Shown: positions 48,270 to 56,870 of the stretch, one piece after another
Layout: each line of letters opens with the position of its first letter
Numbering within the stretch: the stretch's first letter is position 1
The notes under the pieces: model-generated
The model's database searches: none
The model's input: only the letters and a program-made list of their open reading frames with translations
Told to the model about the DNA's origin: nothing
Position numbers and translations under genes: made by a program
NCBI RefSeq assembly: GCF_037039395.1
Contig: NZ_CP146244.1
Span: 186,001 to 250,000, forward strand
Direction of reading: 5' to 3'
Source: Agrobacterium vitis
GTDB taxonomy: Bacteria > Pseudomonadota > Alphaproteobacteria > Rhizobiales > Rhizobiaceae
Length of the DNA: 64,000 nucleotides

Positions 48270-49448
48270 TCAGTTTTTAGGCTGAGTTGGTGCGGTCGCG
48301 CCGTTATCTGTGTCAGGCATGTCCATTCCAGGCATGGAATGGTCGGCCATGGAGTGATGCATTGCGTGGTTGCCTGCATCTGTTGTGGAGGCGACGGGCA
48401 TGGTGTCGGTGGCGGGAGCGGCCTGCGAATGATCCTGTGGCGCATTCGCGTCGGCGCCATGGCCTGGCGTGACACTCAGATCGACGCCACGGTTGTCATA
48501 TTGCAGTTTTTCGCGGTTTTCAGCGCTTTCCTTGCCAGCTCCGCCCATCATGTCGATATGCATCATGTTGCTCATGCACATTTTGGCAGGATCGACACAC
48601 ATATTGATGATGGCGTTGAAAAGGTCCTTGTCGGCGGATGCAAAGTAGCGCACCGGATCTTTTTCACTTGGCTTTTCAAGCTTGATATAGGCGTCGCGGT
48701 TAAGCGCGGTGCCCTTCGCCTTGACCTGCGCTACCCAGTCGGCAAAGCCCTGATCGCTCAGGCCGTGGAACTTGAAGCGCATGTTGGAAAAACCAGCGCC
48801 GGAATAGTTGGCCGAGAAGCCGTCATAGACGCCTTCCTTGTTGATCACGCCGTGCAGCTTGGTCTGCATGCCGGGCATGGCATAGATCTGGCCAGCAAGT
48901 GCGGGGATATAGAAGGAGTTCATCACCGACTGGGCGGTAATCTTGAAATTGATCGGAACATCGACAGGGGCTGCCAGTTCGTTGACCGTGGCAATCCCGA
49001 GATCCGGGTAGATGAACATCCACTTCCAGTCGAGAGCGACGACTTCAACGGTCAGCGGCTTCACGTCGGCGGGAATGGTCCGTTCTGCATCGATCCGCTC
49101 CAAGGGGCGGTAAGGATCGAGCTTATGCGTGGAGATCCAGGTTACCGTTCCCAAAACCAGAATGATGGCGACCGGCGCCGACCAGATCAGGATTTCGATC
49201 TTGGTGGAATGGTTCCAATCCGGCAGGTAGACCGCCGAGGTGTTGGAAGAGCGATATTTCCACGCAAAGAAAAACGTCAGCAGGATCACAGGGACGATAA
49301 TGATCAGCATCAACACGGTGGCGAAGACCACGAGGTCGCGTTGCTGCGCTGCAATGTCGCCGGCGGGGGACATCACCACCATGTTACAGCCCGAAAGCAG
49401 CAGCATGGGCAAAAGCAGGAGGGAGGATAGGATCGGGAATTTTTTCAT
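48270..49448 (-). CDS. cyoA: Cytochrome bo ubiquinol oxidase subunit II
   Basis: A 392-residue lipoprotein subunit. The lipobox MLLLSGC puts the lipidated Cys at residue 21. Two membrane helices follow (VFATVLMLIIIVPVILLTFFF, IEILIWSAPVAIILVLGTVTW), then the periplasmic cupredoxin domain, which lacks CuA cysteines as expected for a quinol oxidase. A C-terminal tail of about 60 residues is rich in His and Met (NHAMHHSMADHSMPGMDM), well beyond the E. coli CyoA length. First gene of cyoABCD. The ATG at 49448 is preferred; an upstream ATG at 49472 is possible. Confidence 0.93.
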   Translation of the reverse strand: MKKFPILSSLLLLPMLLLSGCNMVVMSPAGDIAAQQRDLVVFATVLMLIIIVPVILLTFFFAWKYRSSNTSAVYLPDWNHSTKIEILIWSAPVAIILVLGTVTWISTHKLDPYRPLERIDAERTIPADVKPLTVEVVALDWKWMFIYPDLGIATVNELAAPVDVPINFKITAQSVMNSFYIPALAGQIYAMPGMQTKLHGVINKEGVYDGFSANYSGAGFSNMRFKFHGLSDQGFADWVAQVKAKGTALNRDAYIKLEKPSEKDPVRYFASADKDLFNAIINMCVDPAKMCMSNMMHIDMMGGAGKESAENREKLQYDNRGVDLSVTPGHGADANAPQDHSQAAPATDTMPVASTTDAGNHAMHHSMADHSMPGMDMPDTDNGATAPTQPKN

Positions 49449-49796
49449 TACTTTGACTCTCATCAAGCGCATAAGCGCGAATTAATCCTTTTCCGGTGAG
49501 ATTAAATGCGCGTTTTGTCGCAGGGAGTGTCGCTAATATAGGAAATATATCCTCCTATGGTTGTTGTGTGCTATTGCGGTGATGCGGGTACGCCTTTTAA
49601 AAACCCTTGTGATTCAGAGGGTTCTGTTCAAGTTCTCTTCGCAGTTGCGAGATGAAAAACGCTACTTTTTGCTGTGGCAAAGGGGGCGAAATGGCAATAA
49701 TCAAATTGTCGCACCCTTGAAAAATTGGCTGGCGATCGCGGGTAAGCCAACGGTTTCACGCGGAATCGGAAGATCGGCAAAAAATTATTCGTCCTC
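49449..49796. other. Divergent intergenic region, cyoA and ECF sigma genes
   Basis: No supported gene. The left part must hold the cyo promoter. The right end runs into the candidate ECF promoter. A/T-rich tracts occur around 49530-49560 and 49690-49790. I saw no clear FNR-type or RegR-type box. Confidence 0.4.
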
Positions 49797-49832
49797 GGGA
49801 ATAACAACGGTTCCTCCTGCGTATATAGGGGT
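49797..49832 (+). promoter_or_regulatory. Candidate autoregulated ECF sigma promoter
   Basis: GGAATA (49798-49803) and CGTATA (49820-49825) are separated by 16 bases and lie immediately before the sigma-factor ATG. This has the -35/-10 form of promoters read by ECF26-like sigma factors. The -10 ends only seven bases before the ATG, so transcription should begin at or next to the start codon. Confidence 0.55.
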
Positions 49833-50432
49833 ATGAACAACAGATCCGGCCCCTTTGACGTGATTGGACAATTGGCAGCGTTGAGGCGCTATGCCTTGTC
49901 GCTCGTGCGCAATGCCGATGAAGCCGAGGATCTCGTCAACGATGCGCTGGTCAGGGCCTATGAGCATCAGAGCAGCTTCCGGCGTGGCGGCAATATCCGC
50001 CACTGGTTGTTTTCGATCCTGCACAATACCCACGTGGATAGCTTGCGACGCAGGCGATCTGCGGCAAGACGCGATGCGATGGCAGCCGATCTTGTCGATC
50101 CGGTCATAGGAGCCGAGCAGGAGCATGTGGTGCGGTTGGCGCAGGTGCGCCGGGCCTTTCTGGACCTGCCGGAAGAGCAGCGCCAAGCCCTGCATCTGGT
50201 GGCGATTGAAGAGCTCTCCTATCAGGAGGCTGCGGAGGTTCTGGATATTCCGGTTGGCACGCTGATGTCGCGGCTGTCGCGGGCGCGGGCGCGGCTGCGC
50301 GATCTTGAAATGACAGATGCGGGACGGCGGGCACTACCGCCACCGATTGAGAAACCAGCCCAGAGAGGGCAGGGCGGCTCGAAACCGGCTGGCCTTCGCA
50401 TCGTTGGAGGTTCCGATGACACACCATCCTGA
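49833..50432 (+). CDS. ECF family RNA polymerase sigma factor
   Basis: A 199-residue extracytoplasmic-function sigma factor. Region 2 (LRRYALSLVRNADEAEDLVNDALVRAY; core recognition and -10 melting) covers about 15-75 and includes NIRHWLFSILHNTHVD. Region 4 (EELSYQEAAEVLDIPVGTLMSRLSRARARL) is near 125-158 and recognises the -35. The downstream anti-sigma gene overlaps by 17 bases. The features suggest the ECF26 group, in which the sigma factor is held by a membrane anti-sigma without a zinc finger. Stress signal unknown. Confidence 0.88.
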   Translation: MNNRSGPFDVIGQLAALRRYALSLVRNADEAEDLVNDALVRAYEHQSSFRRGGNIRHWLFSILHNTHVDSLRRRRSAARRDAMAADLVDPVIGAEQEHVVRLAQVRRAFLDLPEEQRQALHLVAIEELSYQEAAEVLDIPVGTLMSRLSRARARLRDLEMTDAGRRALPPPIEKPAQRGQGGSKPAGLRIVGGSDDTPS

Positions 50433-51261
50433 TCCGATTTTGGATTTCGATCTACAGGCCTATATCGACGATCAACTGAACGTTCAGCGGCGGATTGAGG
50501 TCGAGGCCTATCTTTCCAGGCATCCCGATGCAGCGGCGCGGATGATGGCTGATCTGCGCGTGCGCGACGAGTTGCGCTTGGGGCTGGCCCATGACCGAAT
50601 GGCGCTCGATTCGGGCGCGGCGCGGCTTGATTTGGGCGTGGCGCGGCCGGAAACCCGGGATGCTGCCCGCCGGCTGGAGCAGGCTTTGATGCATGCAGGC
50701 CGTATGACAGTGCTACGCCGGGCGGCTGCGGTGGCGATTTTTATCGGCGTTGGTTGGGTCGCGCATTCCGTTATCAATCCATTTGCGGCCACACAGGTCA
50801 TCGCCTCCGTGCCGACGCCTGCCTTCGTGCGCGAAGCATTGCAAGCCCATGAAACGACATTGCTGCGCGAAAGTCTTCATCCTCATCAGGTCACGCAGGG
50901 TCTAGGGAGCCAGGGCCAATCCGGGGCGCCAATGTTCGACCGCAAGGAAATTCGCTCTGCGACTGGCATCGTCATGCCGGATCTGCCCAGCAATTGGACG
51001 ATTGCCGATAGCCAGATTTTCCCCTCGGCTTACGGACCGAGTGTTGAAATCGCCGTCAAGCCGAAGCGGGGCTCGGAGGTAACGTTGTTTGCCGCCCGCA
51101 CGGGCTCCTTCGCTGTCCAGAATGTCACGCTCGCTCAGACGGATGGTGCAAAGGCGGCTTATTGGCAAATCGGCGAGGTGGCTTATGCGCTGGTGTCCAA
51201 GGACCGCTCGGGCGACGAATTGACAGACGTGGCGGGCCAGCTTGCCAGGACGCTTTACTGA
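50416..51261 (+). CDS. Membrane-anchored anti-sigma factor
   Basis: A 281-residue protein whose N-terminal part (FDLQAYIDDQLNVQRRIEVEAYL) is a short anti-sigma domain without the HxxxCxxC zinc motif. A single membrane helix lies near residues 100-120 (AAAVAIFIGVGWVAHSVI), and the rest is periplasmic. The ATG at 50416 follows TTGGAGG and lies inside the end of the sigma gene, so the two products are translationally coupled. It probably sequesters the sigma factor until an envelope or oxidative signal arrives. The frame continues upstream, but there is no better start. Confidence 0.85.
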   Translation: MTHHPDPILDFDLQAYIDDQLNVQRRIEVEAYLSRHPDAAARMMADLRVRDELRLGLAHDRMALDSGAARLDLGVARPETRDAARRLEQALMHAGRMTVLRRAAAVAIFIGVGWVAHSVINPFAATQVIASVPTPAFVREALQAHETTLLRESLHPHQVTQGLGSQGQSGAPMFDRKEIRSATGIVMPDLPSNWTIADSQIFPSAYGPSVEIAVKPKRGSEVTLFAARTGSFAVQNVTLAQTDGAKAAYWQIGEVAYALVSKDRSGDELTDVAGQLARTLY

Positions 51262-51356
51262 AATCGGGTTGGTGCTGCATCAAAAAACGGCGCGCCTGCA
51301 ATGACTTACGGCGTGACATCAATTGTCAGCTTGAACATCAAGAGGAGATCTCGATC

Positions 51357-52073
51357 ATGGAACCTGTGAATAAACATTATCCCTTTGGCGCGCAGGCGCA
51401 GGCGGGGGCCTTGTTCGACCAGGGCCTGCGTCAGCATATGCTACGCGTCTATAACTATATGGGACTTGGCCTTGTCATCACCGGTATTGTGGCGTTTATC
51501 GTCGGCTCGACGCCCGCGCTTTACGTGCCGATTTTCCAGTCGCCGCTGAAGTGGGTGGTGATGCTGGCGCCGCTCGCCTTCGTGTTTTTCTTCTCCTTCC
51601 GCATCCAGACCATGTCGGCCAGTGCGGCGCAGATGGCGTTCTGGGCGTTTTGTGCGGTCATGGGCTTGTCGATGGCCTCAGTCTTCCTGGTCTTTACCGG
51701 CACAAGCATCGCCCGGACATTCTTCATCGCCGCAACCATGTTCGGCTCCATGAGCCTTTACGGCTATACCACGAAGCGTGACCTGTCGAAATTCGGCTCC
51801 TTCCTGATGATGGGCCTGATCGGCGTGGTGATCGCCTCTATCGTCAACATTTTCCTCGGCTCCAGCGCCCTGCAATTTGCAATCTCGGTAATCGGTATCC
51901 TGGTTTTCGTCGGCCTGACGGCTTGGGACACCCAGAATATCAAGGAGCAATATGCCGAGAATATCGATCAGGAATCGCGCCAAAAGCTGGCAGTGTTCGG
52001 CGCTCTGTCGCTTTACCTGAACTTCGTCAATATCTTCCAGCTTCTGCTGAATTTCACCGGTGAACGGGAATAG
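51357..52073 (+). CDS. Bax inhibitor-1 (YccA/YbhL) family membrane protein
   Basis: A 238-residue protein with seven hydrophobic segments typical of the BI-1 family (YNYMGLGLVITGIVAFIVG, AFWAFCAVMGLSMASVFLV, FGALSLYLNFVNIFQLLL). Bacterial members are pH-sensitive calcium-leak channels or modulators of FtsH; the role here is unknown. The N-terminal MEPVNKHYPFG is soluble. The ATG at 51357 follows AGAGGAGAT; the open frame further upstream is inside the anti-sigma gene. A terminator follows. Confidence 0.9.
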   Translation: MEPVNKHYPFGAQAQAGALFDQGLRQHMLRVYNYMGLGLVITGIVAFIVGSTPALYVPIFQSPLKWVVMLAPLAFVFFFSFRIQTMSASAAQMAFWAFCAVMGLSMASVFLVFTGTSIARTFFIAATMFGSMSLYGYTTKRDLSKFGSFLMMGLIGVVIASIVNIFLGSSALQFAISVIGILVFVGLTAWDTQNIKEQYAENIDQESRQKLAVFGALSLYLNFVNIFQLLLNFTGERE

Positions 52074-52115
52074 TCTTTGAACGCGAATAGTCTTCGCTGA
52101 CACGGACTGAAGACA

Positions 52116-52155
52116 AAATAGCCGCCGGTCCTGAGGGATCGGCGGCTTTGTTTTT
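52116..52155 (+). terminator. Rho-independent terminator after the BI-1 gene
   Basis: AGCCGCCG (52120-52127) pairs with CGGCGGCT (52140-52147) and is followed by TTGTTTTT. The preceding A run lets it work on the opposite strand too, where the pseudoazurin gene ends at 52187. Confidence 0.88.
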
Positions 52156-52186
52156 ATAGCGACTTTTCGGCCTGCGCAGTCGGTTT

Positions 52187-52636
52187 TCAGTGCAGGGTAT
52201 CCAGTTCAGCCAGCAATTTATCCTTGGCTTTTTTGGGCAGGGTCGAGGCCGCAAAGGCAGCAGCGTTGGCGGGCGGAACGTCGCCGACCACCACAACAGC
52301 CACCATGCCCATGCCAACATGCGGTGCACATTTGATGCCGTAAGCACCGGCTTGGGTAAATGTCACCTTCACCGTTTCATTGATCTTGCCTTTGAAGACC
52401 TCCGCACCCTCAGGCACTAGGCCGGTAATGGCTTCGGCACTGTGTCCCTTGTCGGTTGGGATGAAGGTTACGGTGTCGCCAGGAGCGATTTTCAACGCGG
52501 CTGGTTCGAACACCATGGGTGTGCCATCGGCCCCCTTGTTCAGCATATGGATTTCGTAATCAGCGGCGAAGGCCGATGCCGTCGACATCGCGCCGATGAT
52601 GGTAAGGGCGGCGAGGCGCTTCAAGGCGATATGCAT
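52187..52636 (-). CDS. Pseudoazurin, periplasmic blue copper protein
   Basis: A 149-residue cupredoxin with a signal peptide ([17 protein letters not shown]). The mature part begins [12 protein letters not shown] and has the type 1 copper ligands His in [10 protein letters not shown], and Cys, His and Met in [11 protein letters not shown]. Pseudoazurins donate electrons to nitrite or nitrous-oxide reductase or to cytochrome peroxidases. No denitrification reductase gene is in the window, though an NnrU-like gene lies divergently next to it. A partial FNR-type box lies upstream. Confidence 0.93.
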   Translation of the reverse strand: MHIALKRLAALTIIGAMSTASAFAADYEIHMLNKGADGTPMVFEPAALKIAPGDTVTFIPTDKGHSAEAITGLVPEGAEVFKGKINETVKVTFTQAGAYGIKCAPHVGMGMVAVVVVGDVPPANAAAFAASTLPKKAKDKLLAELDTLH

Positions 52637-52699
52637 GGTGTTTCACTCTCTTTTGTGTCTCTTCGCTCACGCTTTTAAATCACCGGATGCGGCATCACT

Positions 52700-52713
52700 T
52701 TGATCTTGCGCAA
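52700..52713 (-). promoter_or_regulatory. Candidate FNR/FixK-type anaerobox
   Basis: TTGAT-N4-CGCAA matches the palindromic TTGAT-N4-ATCAA consensus at eight of ten positions and lies 64 bases upstream of the pseudoazurin start. It could also serve the divergent NnrU-like gene. This is a weak match supported by the gene context. Confidence 0.35.
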
Positions 52714-52752
52714 ATCGCGCATTTGTGACCCTCAAAAGGTAGGGGCTTGGCT

Positions 52753-52811
52753 TGAGTTTATCCGGGAAAAGTGGAATGCGGTTTCCTTGAAAAGGGACGT
52801 GCTATCAAAAA
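52753..52811. repeat. Extragenic palindromic element, partial copy
   Basis: The segment starting GAGTTTATCCGGGAAAAGTG and continuing to about 52811 aligns with the left half of the element at 40892-40996. The right terminal inverted repeat was not found here, so this copy looks truncated or degenerate. Confidence 0.5.
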
Positions 52812-52935
52812 GCCTGGGAGTTGCTTAGGTCCAGATTGGGTCTTGCAGTTGCCTATGGTCATGGTGCAGCGGCCTCGGCCTTAGGAGTGTGTGGTTTGCT
52901 GTCGTTCATTGACGTCTACATTACCGGATGGTTGC

Positions 52936-53625
52936 ATGGCTAACCTGGTCCTGGCGTTGATCTGCTTTGTGTTGATGCATTCTGTTCCGGCAATACCCAG
53001 CATCAAAGGTCGGCTCGTGTCCCGTCTGGGTCGGACGACCTATATGGTTCTTTATTCGATCCTGTCGCTGGCAGGTTTGGTCTGGATATTCTACGCCTTC
53101 ATGGAAGCCGATGATGTGGCGCTGTGGATGGATAGGGCCTGGCAGGCATGGCTGACGCTGGTGCTCGTGCCGATCGGTCTTTTTCTGGTGGTGTGCGGTT
53201 TGATCAGCCCCAACCCATATTCTGTGACCTTCAGGTCAGGGCGAAAGCCTGGTGCCATCGTTTCGATAACCCGTCATCCGGTTTTGTGGGGATTTTTCCT
53301 CTGGGCTTTCGGTCATATTTTCCCGAATGGCGAAATGCGAGGCGTTATTCTATTCGGGGGATTTTCACTTTTCTCGCTGGTTGGAATAGCGGTGCTAGAG
53401 CGCCGCAGCCGGAAAATTATCGAGGCAGCCGGGCCTGAGCTGGGCGCCGCAACGTCAGTTCTGCCCTTTGCCGCCATTCTGTCTGGCCGGGCCAGATTGC
53501 GTATGGACGGCGACATGTTGTTCGCGCTTGTCCTGACCGCAACTGGTACCTTCGGTTTGCTGTTTGCTTTCCATGAAGTCTTGTTCGGTGTCGATCCCTT
53601 GCTGCTGGCGCTCTACGGGGTTTAA
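52936..53625 (+). CDS. NnrU family membrane protein
   Basis: A 229-residue integral membrane protein with about six helices, matching the NnrU family seen beside denitrification genes and now known to include isoprenoid/haem-related methyltransferase-like membrane enzymes. Landmarks are LVLALICFVLMHSVPAIP at the N-terminus, LGRTTYMVLYSILSLAGLVW near 30, and ISITRHPVLWGFFLWAFGH written as conserved His-Pro block near 110. The ATG at 52936 starts the first helix directly. The gene lies next to pseudoazurin, which suggests a link to anaerobic nitrogen-oxide metabolism, but that is only context. Confidence 0.8.
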   Translation: MANLVLALICFVLMHSVPAIPSIKGRLVSRLGRTTYMVLYSILSLAGLVWIFYAFMEADDVALWMDRAWQAWLTLVLVPIGLFLVVCGLISPNPYSVTFRSGRKPGAIVSITRHPVLWGFFLWAFGHIFPNGEMRGVILFGGFSLFSLVGIAVLERRSRKIIEAAGPELGAATSVLPFAAILSGRARLRMDGDMLFALVLTATGTFGLLFAFHEVLFGVDPLLLALYGV

Positions 53626-53801
53626 ATAAGGCGATTGTCCTGTTTTGATACGGTCGCTTCGAAATCAGTCGAATTGGCTCATTTAAGGCCTCCTGGATTG
53701 AAAAAACATTACCATTATGGGAAAGATTGATTGGCTCTCGGCGAATAGAGTCCTATAGTGGGTCAACGGGAGAGTGTTGACTGCAACTGAAAGAGGTTCG
53801 C

Positions 53802-55229
53802 ATGGCCAGCAAATATCTTCTCAACAGCTTGGGCGAGGCGCTTTATTATAGCGGCGATCCCACTCATTGGTATTCAGCAACGGGAAGTGGCCTGACGCTG
53901 AATGGATCAAGCGGCAACGACGCGATGTATGGGGATAGCTCGGTCAATGTCACCATGAATGGTGGCTCGGGCGATGATGTCTATTATCTCTATTCGAGCC
54001 TCAACCATGCCAGTGAGACAGGCGGTTCAGGTGTCGACACCGTCAACACCTGGATGAGTTACACGCTAGGCGACGGCATCGAGAATTTGGTCGTCACTGG
54101 CGACAACCGTTACGCTTTCGGCAACGGTCTGAACAATATCATCACTGGTGGTACAGGCAGCCAAACCATTGACGGCTATGGTGGCAACGATGTGCTGATT
54201 GGCGGAGGCGGTGCCGATACCTTCGTGTTCAGCAGTGGTAATGGCAGCGACAGGATCACTGATTTTTCCAGCGACGATACCGTGCGTTTGCAGAATTACG
54301 ATTTTTCAGATTTTACGGCTGTGCAAAGCCATATGACCCAGAATGGAAGCGATGTTTCGCTCGATCTCGGCAATGGCGAAAGCATCTTGTTCAGCAATAC
54401 GCTGATTTCCGGCTTTACCTCTGACCAGTTTCAGTTGACCCTGGATCGCACGCATCTCACCCAGACATTTTCCGATGATTTCAACAGTCTGTCCCTGCAT
54501 AACGGCACAAGCGGAACATGGGATACCGGCTATAGCTGGTTTGCCTCCAACGGTGGCACGCTGACCGATAACAGCGAGTTGGAATGGTATATCAATCCGT
54601 CCTACGCGGGCACGTCGTCCGTTAACCCGTTTTCCGTCTCTGATGGCACACTGACCATCACGGCGGCGGTCGCGTCGACCGAGATCCAGAGCGAGATCAA
54701 CGGCTATGGATATACGTCGGGAATGCTGAGCACCGAAACCACCTTCGGTCAGACCTACGGTTATTTCGAAATCCGCGCGGATATGCCAGACGACCAAGGC
54801 GCATGGCCAGCCTTCTGGTTATTGCCCACCAATGGTAGTTGGCCGCCGGAACTGGATGTGGTGGAAATGCGCGGTCAGAACCAGGGCGAAATTTTCGTGA
54901 CGGCTCATAGCAATGCCAGCGGGACCAACACATCAGATGCCACCACCGTTTACACCGATACGGAAGGCTACCACACCTACGGCGTATTATGGACGGAATC
55001 GAAGTTGACCTGGTATGTCGATGATGTCGCCGTTCATCAAACCGATACGCCCGCCGATATGCATCAAGAGATGTATATGGTGGTCAATCTGGCGGTCGGC
55101 GGAATGGCGGGTACGCCGAGCAGTTCGGATTTCAGCGATGGCTCGCAGATGAAGATCGACTATATCAAGGCCTACTCCCTTGACGAACACGCGGCCACCA
55201 CGACAACGACGGCCGACCACCTTCTTTAA
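53802..55229 (+). CDS. ExsH-like GH16 glycanase with RTX calcium-binding repeats
   Basis: A 475-residue protein without a signal peptide. Residues 1 to about 190 contain glycine/aspartate RTX repeats (NGGSGDDVYYL, GYGGNDVLIGGGGADTFVF), the hallmark of type I secretion. Residues from about 220 to 460 are a family 16 glycoside hydrolase with the catalytic motif ELDVVE near residue 350 (two acidic residues flanking Asp) and GYFEIRADMPDDQGAWPAFW before it. This matches Sinorhizobium ExsH, which cuts succinoglycan outside the cell after export by PrsDE. The ATG at 53802 has AAAGAGG upstream. A terminator follows. No exo genes lie nearby, so the natural substrate is inferred. Confidence 0.88.
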   Translation: MASKYLLNSLGEALYYSGDPTHWYSATGSGLTLNGSSGNDAMYGDSSVNVTMNGGSGDDVYYLYSSLNHASETGGSGVDTVNTWMSYTLGDGIENLVVTGDNRYAFGNGLNNIITGGTGSQTIDGYGGNDVLIGGGGADTFVFSSGNGSDRITDFSSDDTVRLQNYDFSDFTAVQSHMTQNGSDVSLDLGNGESILFSNTLISGFTSDQFQLTLDRTHLTQTFSDDFNSLSLHNGTSGTWDTGYSWFASNGGTLTDNSELEWYINPSYAGTSSVNPFSVSDGTLTITAAVASTEIQSEINGYGYTSGMLSTETTFGQTYGYFEIRADMPDDQGAWPAFWLLPTNGSWPPELDVVEMRGQNQGEIFVTAHSNASGTNTSDATTVYTDTEGYHTYGVLWTESKLTWYVDDVAVHQTDTPADMHQEMYMVVNLAVGGMAGTPSSSDFSDGSQMKIDYIKAYSLDEHAATTTTTADHLL

Positions 55230-55251
55230 TCCGGCTTGATTGCGGAAACAA

Positions 55252-55284
55252 AAAGCCCCGGCTGATCCAGCCGGGGCTTTGTTG
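55252..55284. terminator. Bidirectional terminator between GH16 gene and dctA
   Basis: A perfect 13-bp inverted repeat (55252-55264 with 55268-55280) with a three-base loop. The stem ends in TTT on both strands. It is followed by TTTGTTG rightward and TTTTTGTTT leftward. Confidence 0.92.
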
Positions 55285-55304
55285 TGTTTGCGCGTTACAA
55301 TGTG

Positions 55305-56639
55305 TTAGGCGGCCGTTGGAACCGGTTCGGCCACGACATCGATTTCTTCCGGCAATTCACCTGCCATGGCGGCTTGGAACTGTGTCTGATCTAGTTCGTT
55401 CTCCCAGCGGGCGACGACCACGGTTGCGACGGCATTGCCAATGAAATTGGTCAGTGCCCGGCATTCGGACATGAAACGGTCGATACCGAGGATCAGCGCC
55501 ATACCGGCGACGGGGACCGAAGGAACAACGGACAGCGTTGCAGCCAGGGTAATGAAGCCAGCGCCAGTGATGCCTGCGGCACCCTTGGAGCTGAGCATCG
55601 CTACCAGCAGCAGCAGGATCTGGTCGCCGAGCGAAAGCTGGATATCCGTCGCCTGGGCGATGAACAGGGCTGCCAGAGTCATGTAGATGTTGGTGCCATC
55701 AAGGTTGAAGGAATAACCGGTTGGAATGACCAGGCCGACAACCGAGCGCTTGCAGCCTGCCCGTTCCATCTTGGCCATCAGGCCGGGAAGGGCAGCTTCG
55801 GAAGACGATGTCCCCAGTACCAGCAGCAGTTCCTCTTTAATGTAGCGGATCAGGGCCAGGATGGAGAAGCCGTTATAGCGGGCAACGCCGCCCAGCACGA
55901 CGAGAACAAACAGCAGCGACGTCAGGTAGAATGTCCCGATCAGGAAAGCCAGGTTGGCGATCGAGCCAATGCCGTATTTACCGATAGTGAAGGCCATAGC
56001 GCCGAACGCGCCGATGGGCGCGGCCTTCATCAGGATAGCGACCAGCTTGAAGATCGGCGCAGTCAAAGCCTGTAGGAAGTTGGTGACCGGCTTTCCGAGG
56101 TCGCCGACCATGGCCAGGGCCAAGCCGAACAGCACCGAGAAGAACAGGACCTGGAGAATGTCACCCTTGGCAAAAGCGCCGACAATGGTGTCGGGGATGA
56201 TGTTCATCAGGAAGCCGGTGATCGTCGAATCATGGGCCTGCTGGGCATAGCTGGCAACAGCCTTGCCATCCAGCGTAGCCGGATTGATGTGCATGCCTGC
56301 GCCGGGTTGCAGGATATTCGACACCAGCATGCCGACGACGAGCGCCAGCGTGGAGAAGCACAGGAAGTAGATCATTGCCTTGCCGGCAACGCGACCGACC
56401 TTCTTCAGGTCGGACATGCCGGCGATGCCGGTGGCCACGGTCAGGAAGATAACAGGCGCGATAACCATTTTGACGAGCTTGATGAAAGCGTCGCCGAGCG
56501 GTTTGAGAGATTCGCCCGTTTGTGGGTAAAAATGACCGAGCAGAATGCCGCCGATAATCGCAACGATAACCTGGAAATACAGATGGCGGTAAAATGGGAG
56601 CTTGCCGCCCTGTGGGGCGGTGGTGGTAGAAATATGCAT
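55305..56639 (-). CDS. dctA: C4-dicarboxylate transporter
   Basis: A 444-residue DAACS family symporter that imports succinate, fumarate and malate, essential for nitrogen fixation in symbiotic rhizobia. Eight or so membrane helices and two re-entrant loops are expected. The hallmarks are VMLTLAALF-like [31 protein letters not shown] near 280 and the substrate-binding [16 protein letters not shown] near 310. The ATG at 56639 follows CCGGAGGATCCG; the longer frame upstream is not used. A sigma-54 promoter is located upstream, and dctBD are divergent. Confidence 0.95.
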   Translation of the reverse strand: MHISTTTAPQGGKLPFYRHLYFQVIVAIIGGILLGHFYPQTGESLKPLGDAFIKLVKMVIAPVIFLTVATGIAGMSDLKKVGRVAGKAMIYFLCFSTLALVVGMLVSNILQPGAGMHINPATLDGKAVASYAQQAHDSTITGFLMNIIPDTIVGAFAKGDILQVLFFSVLFGLALAMVGDLGKPVTNFLQALTAPIFKLVAILMKAAPIGAFGAMAFTIGKYGIGSIANLAFLIGTFYLTSLLFVLVVLGGVARYNGFSILALIRYIKEELLLVLGTSSSEAALPGLMAKMERAGCKRSVVGLVIPTGYSFNLDGTNIYMTLAALFIAQATDIQLSLGDQILLLLVAMLSSKGAAGITGAGFITLAATLSVVPSVPVAGMALILGIDRFMSECRALTNFIGNAVATVVVARWENELDQTQFQAAMAGELPEEIDVVAEPVPTAA

Positions 56640-56733
56640 CGGATCCTCCGGTAGGTGCTCCCAACCGATGACATCGGCCTCCCGGGAGCTTATGCAACGT
56701 GTCAACATCGACACCGATGTTCGGTTTCGTCAA

Positions 56734-56749
56734 TGCAATCGCCGTGCCA
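56734..56749 (-). promoter_or_regulatory. Sigma-54 promoter of dctA
   Basis: On the minus strand TGGCAC-N5-TTGCA matches the -24/-12 consensus TGGCAC-N5-TTGCW exactly. Transcription would start about 12 bases beyond the -12 box, near 56722, giving an 80-base leader to dctA. Confidence 0.9.
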
Positions 56750-56835
56750 GAATGTCGCTTCGCGGCAAGCCTTTGAAAAGCCGCGTTTCAGCCATGATCC
56801 ATGGCGGATTTTCGCGCGATCTTTCGCTCAGCGCC

Positions 56836-56862
56836 TTGTGCGTTGTGCGGAAAAATGCACAA
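56836..56862. promoter_or_regulatory. Candidate DctD upstream activator site
   Basis: TTGTGC (56843-56848) and GCACAA (56857-56862) form a perfect inverted repeat with an eight-base spacer. Another TTGTGC at 56836-56841 makes an overlapping pair. The centre lies about 130 bases upstream of the expected dctA transcription start, which suits enhancer binding by DctD. Confidence 0.65.
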
Positions 56863-56870
56863 AGTCGATA

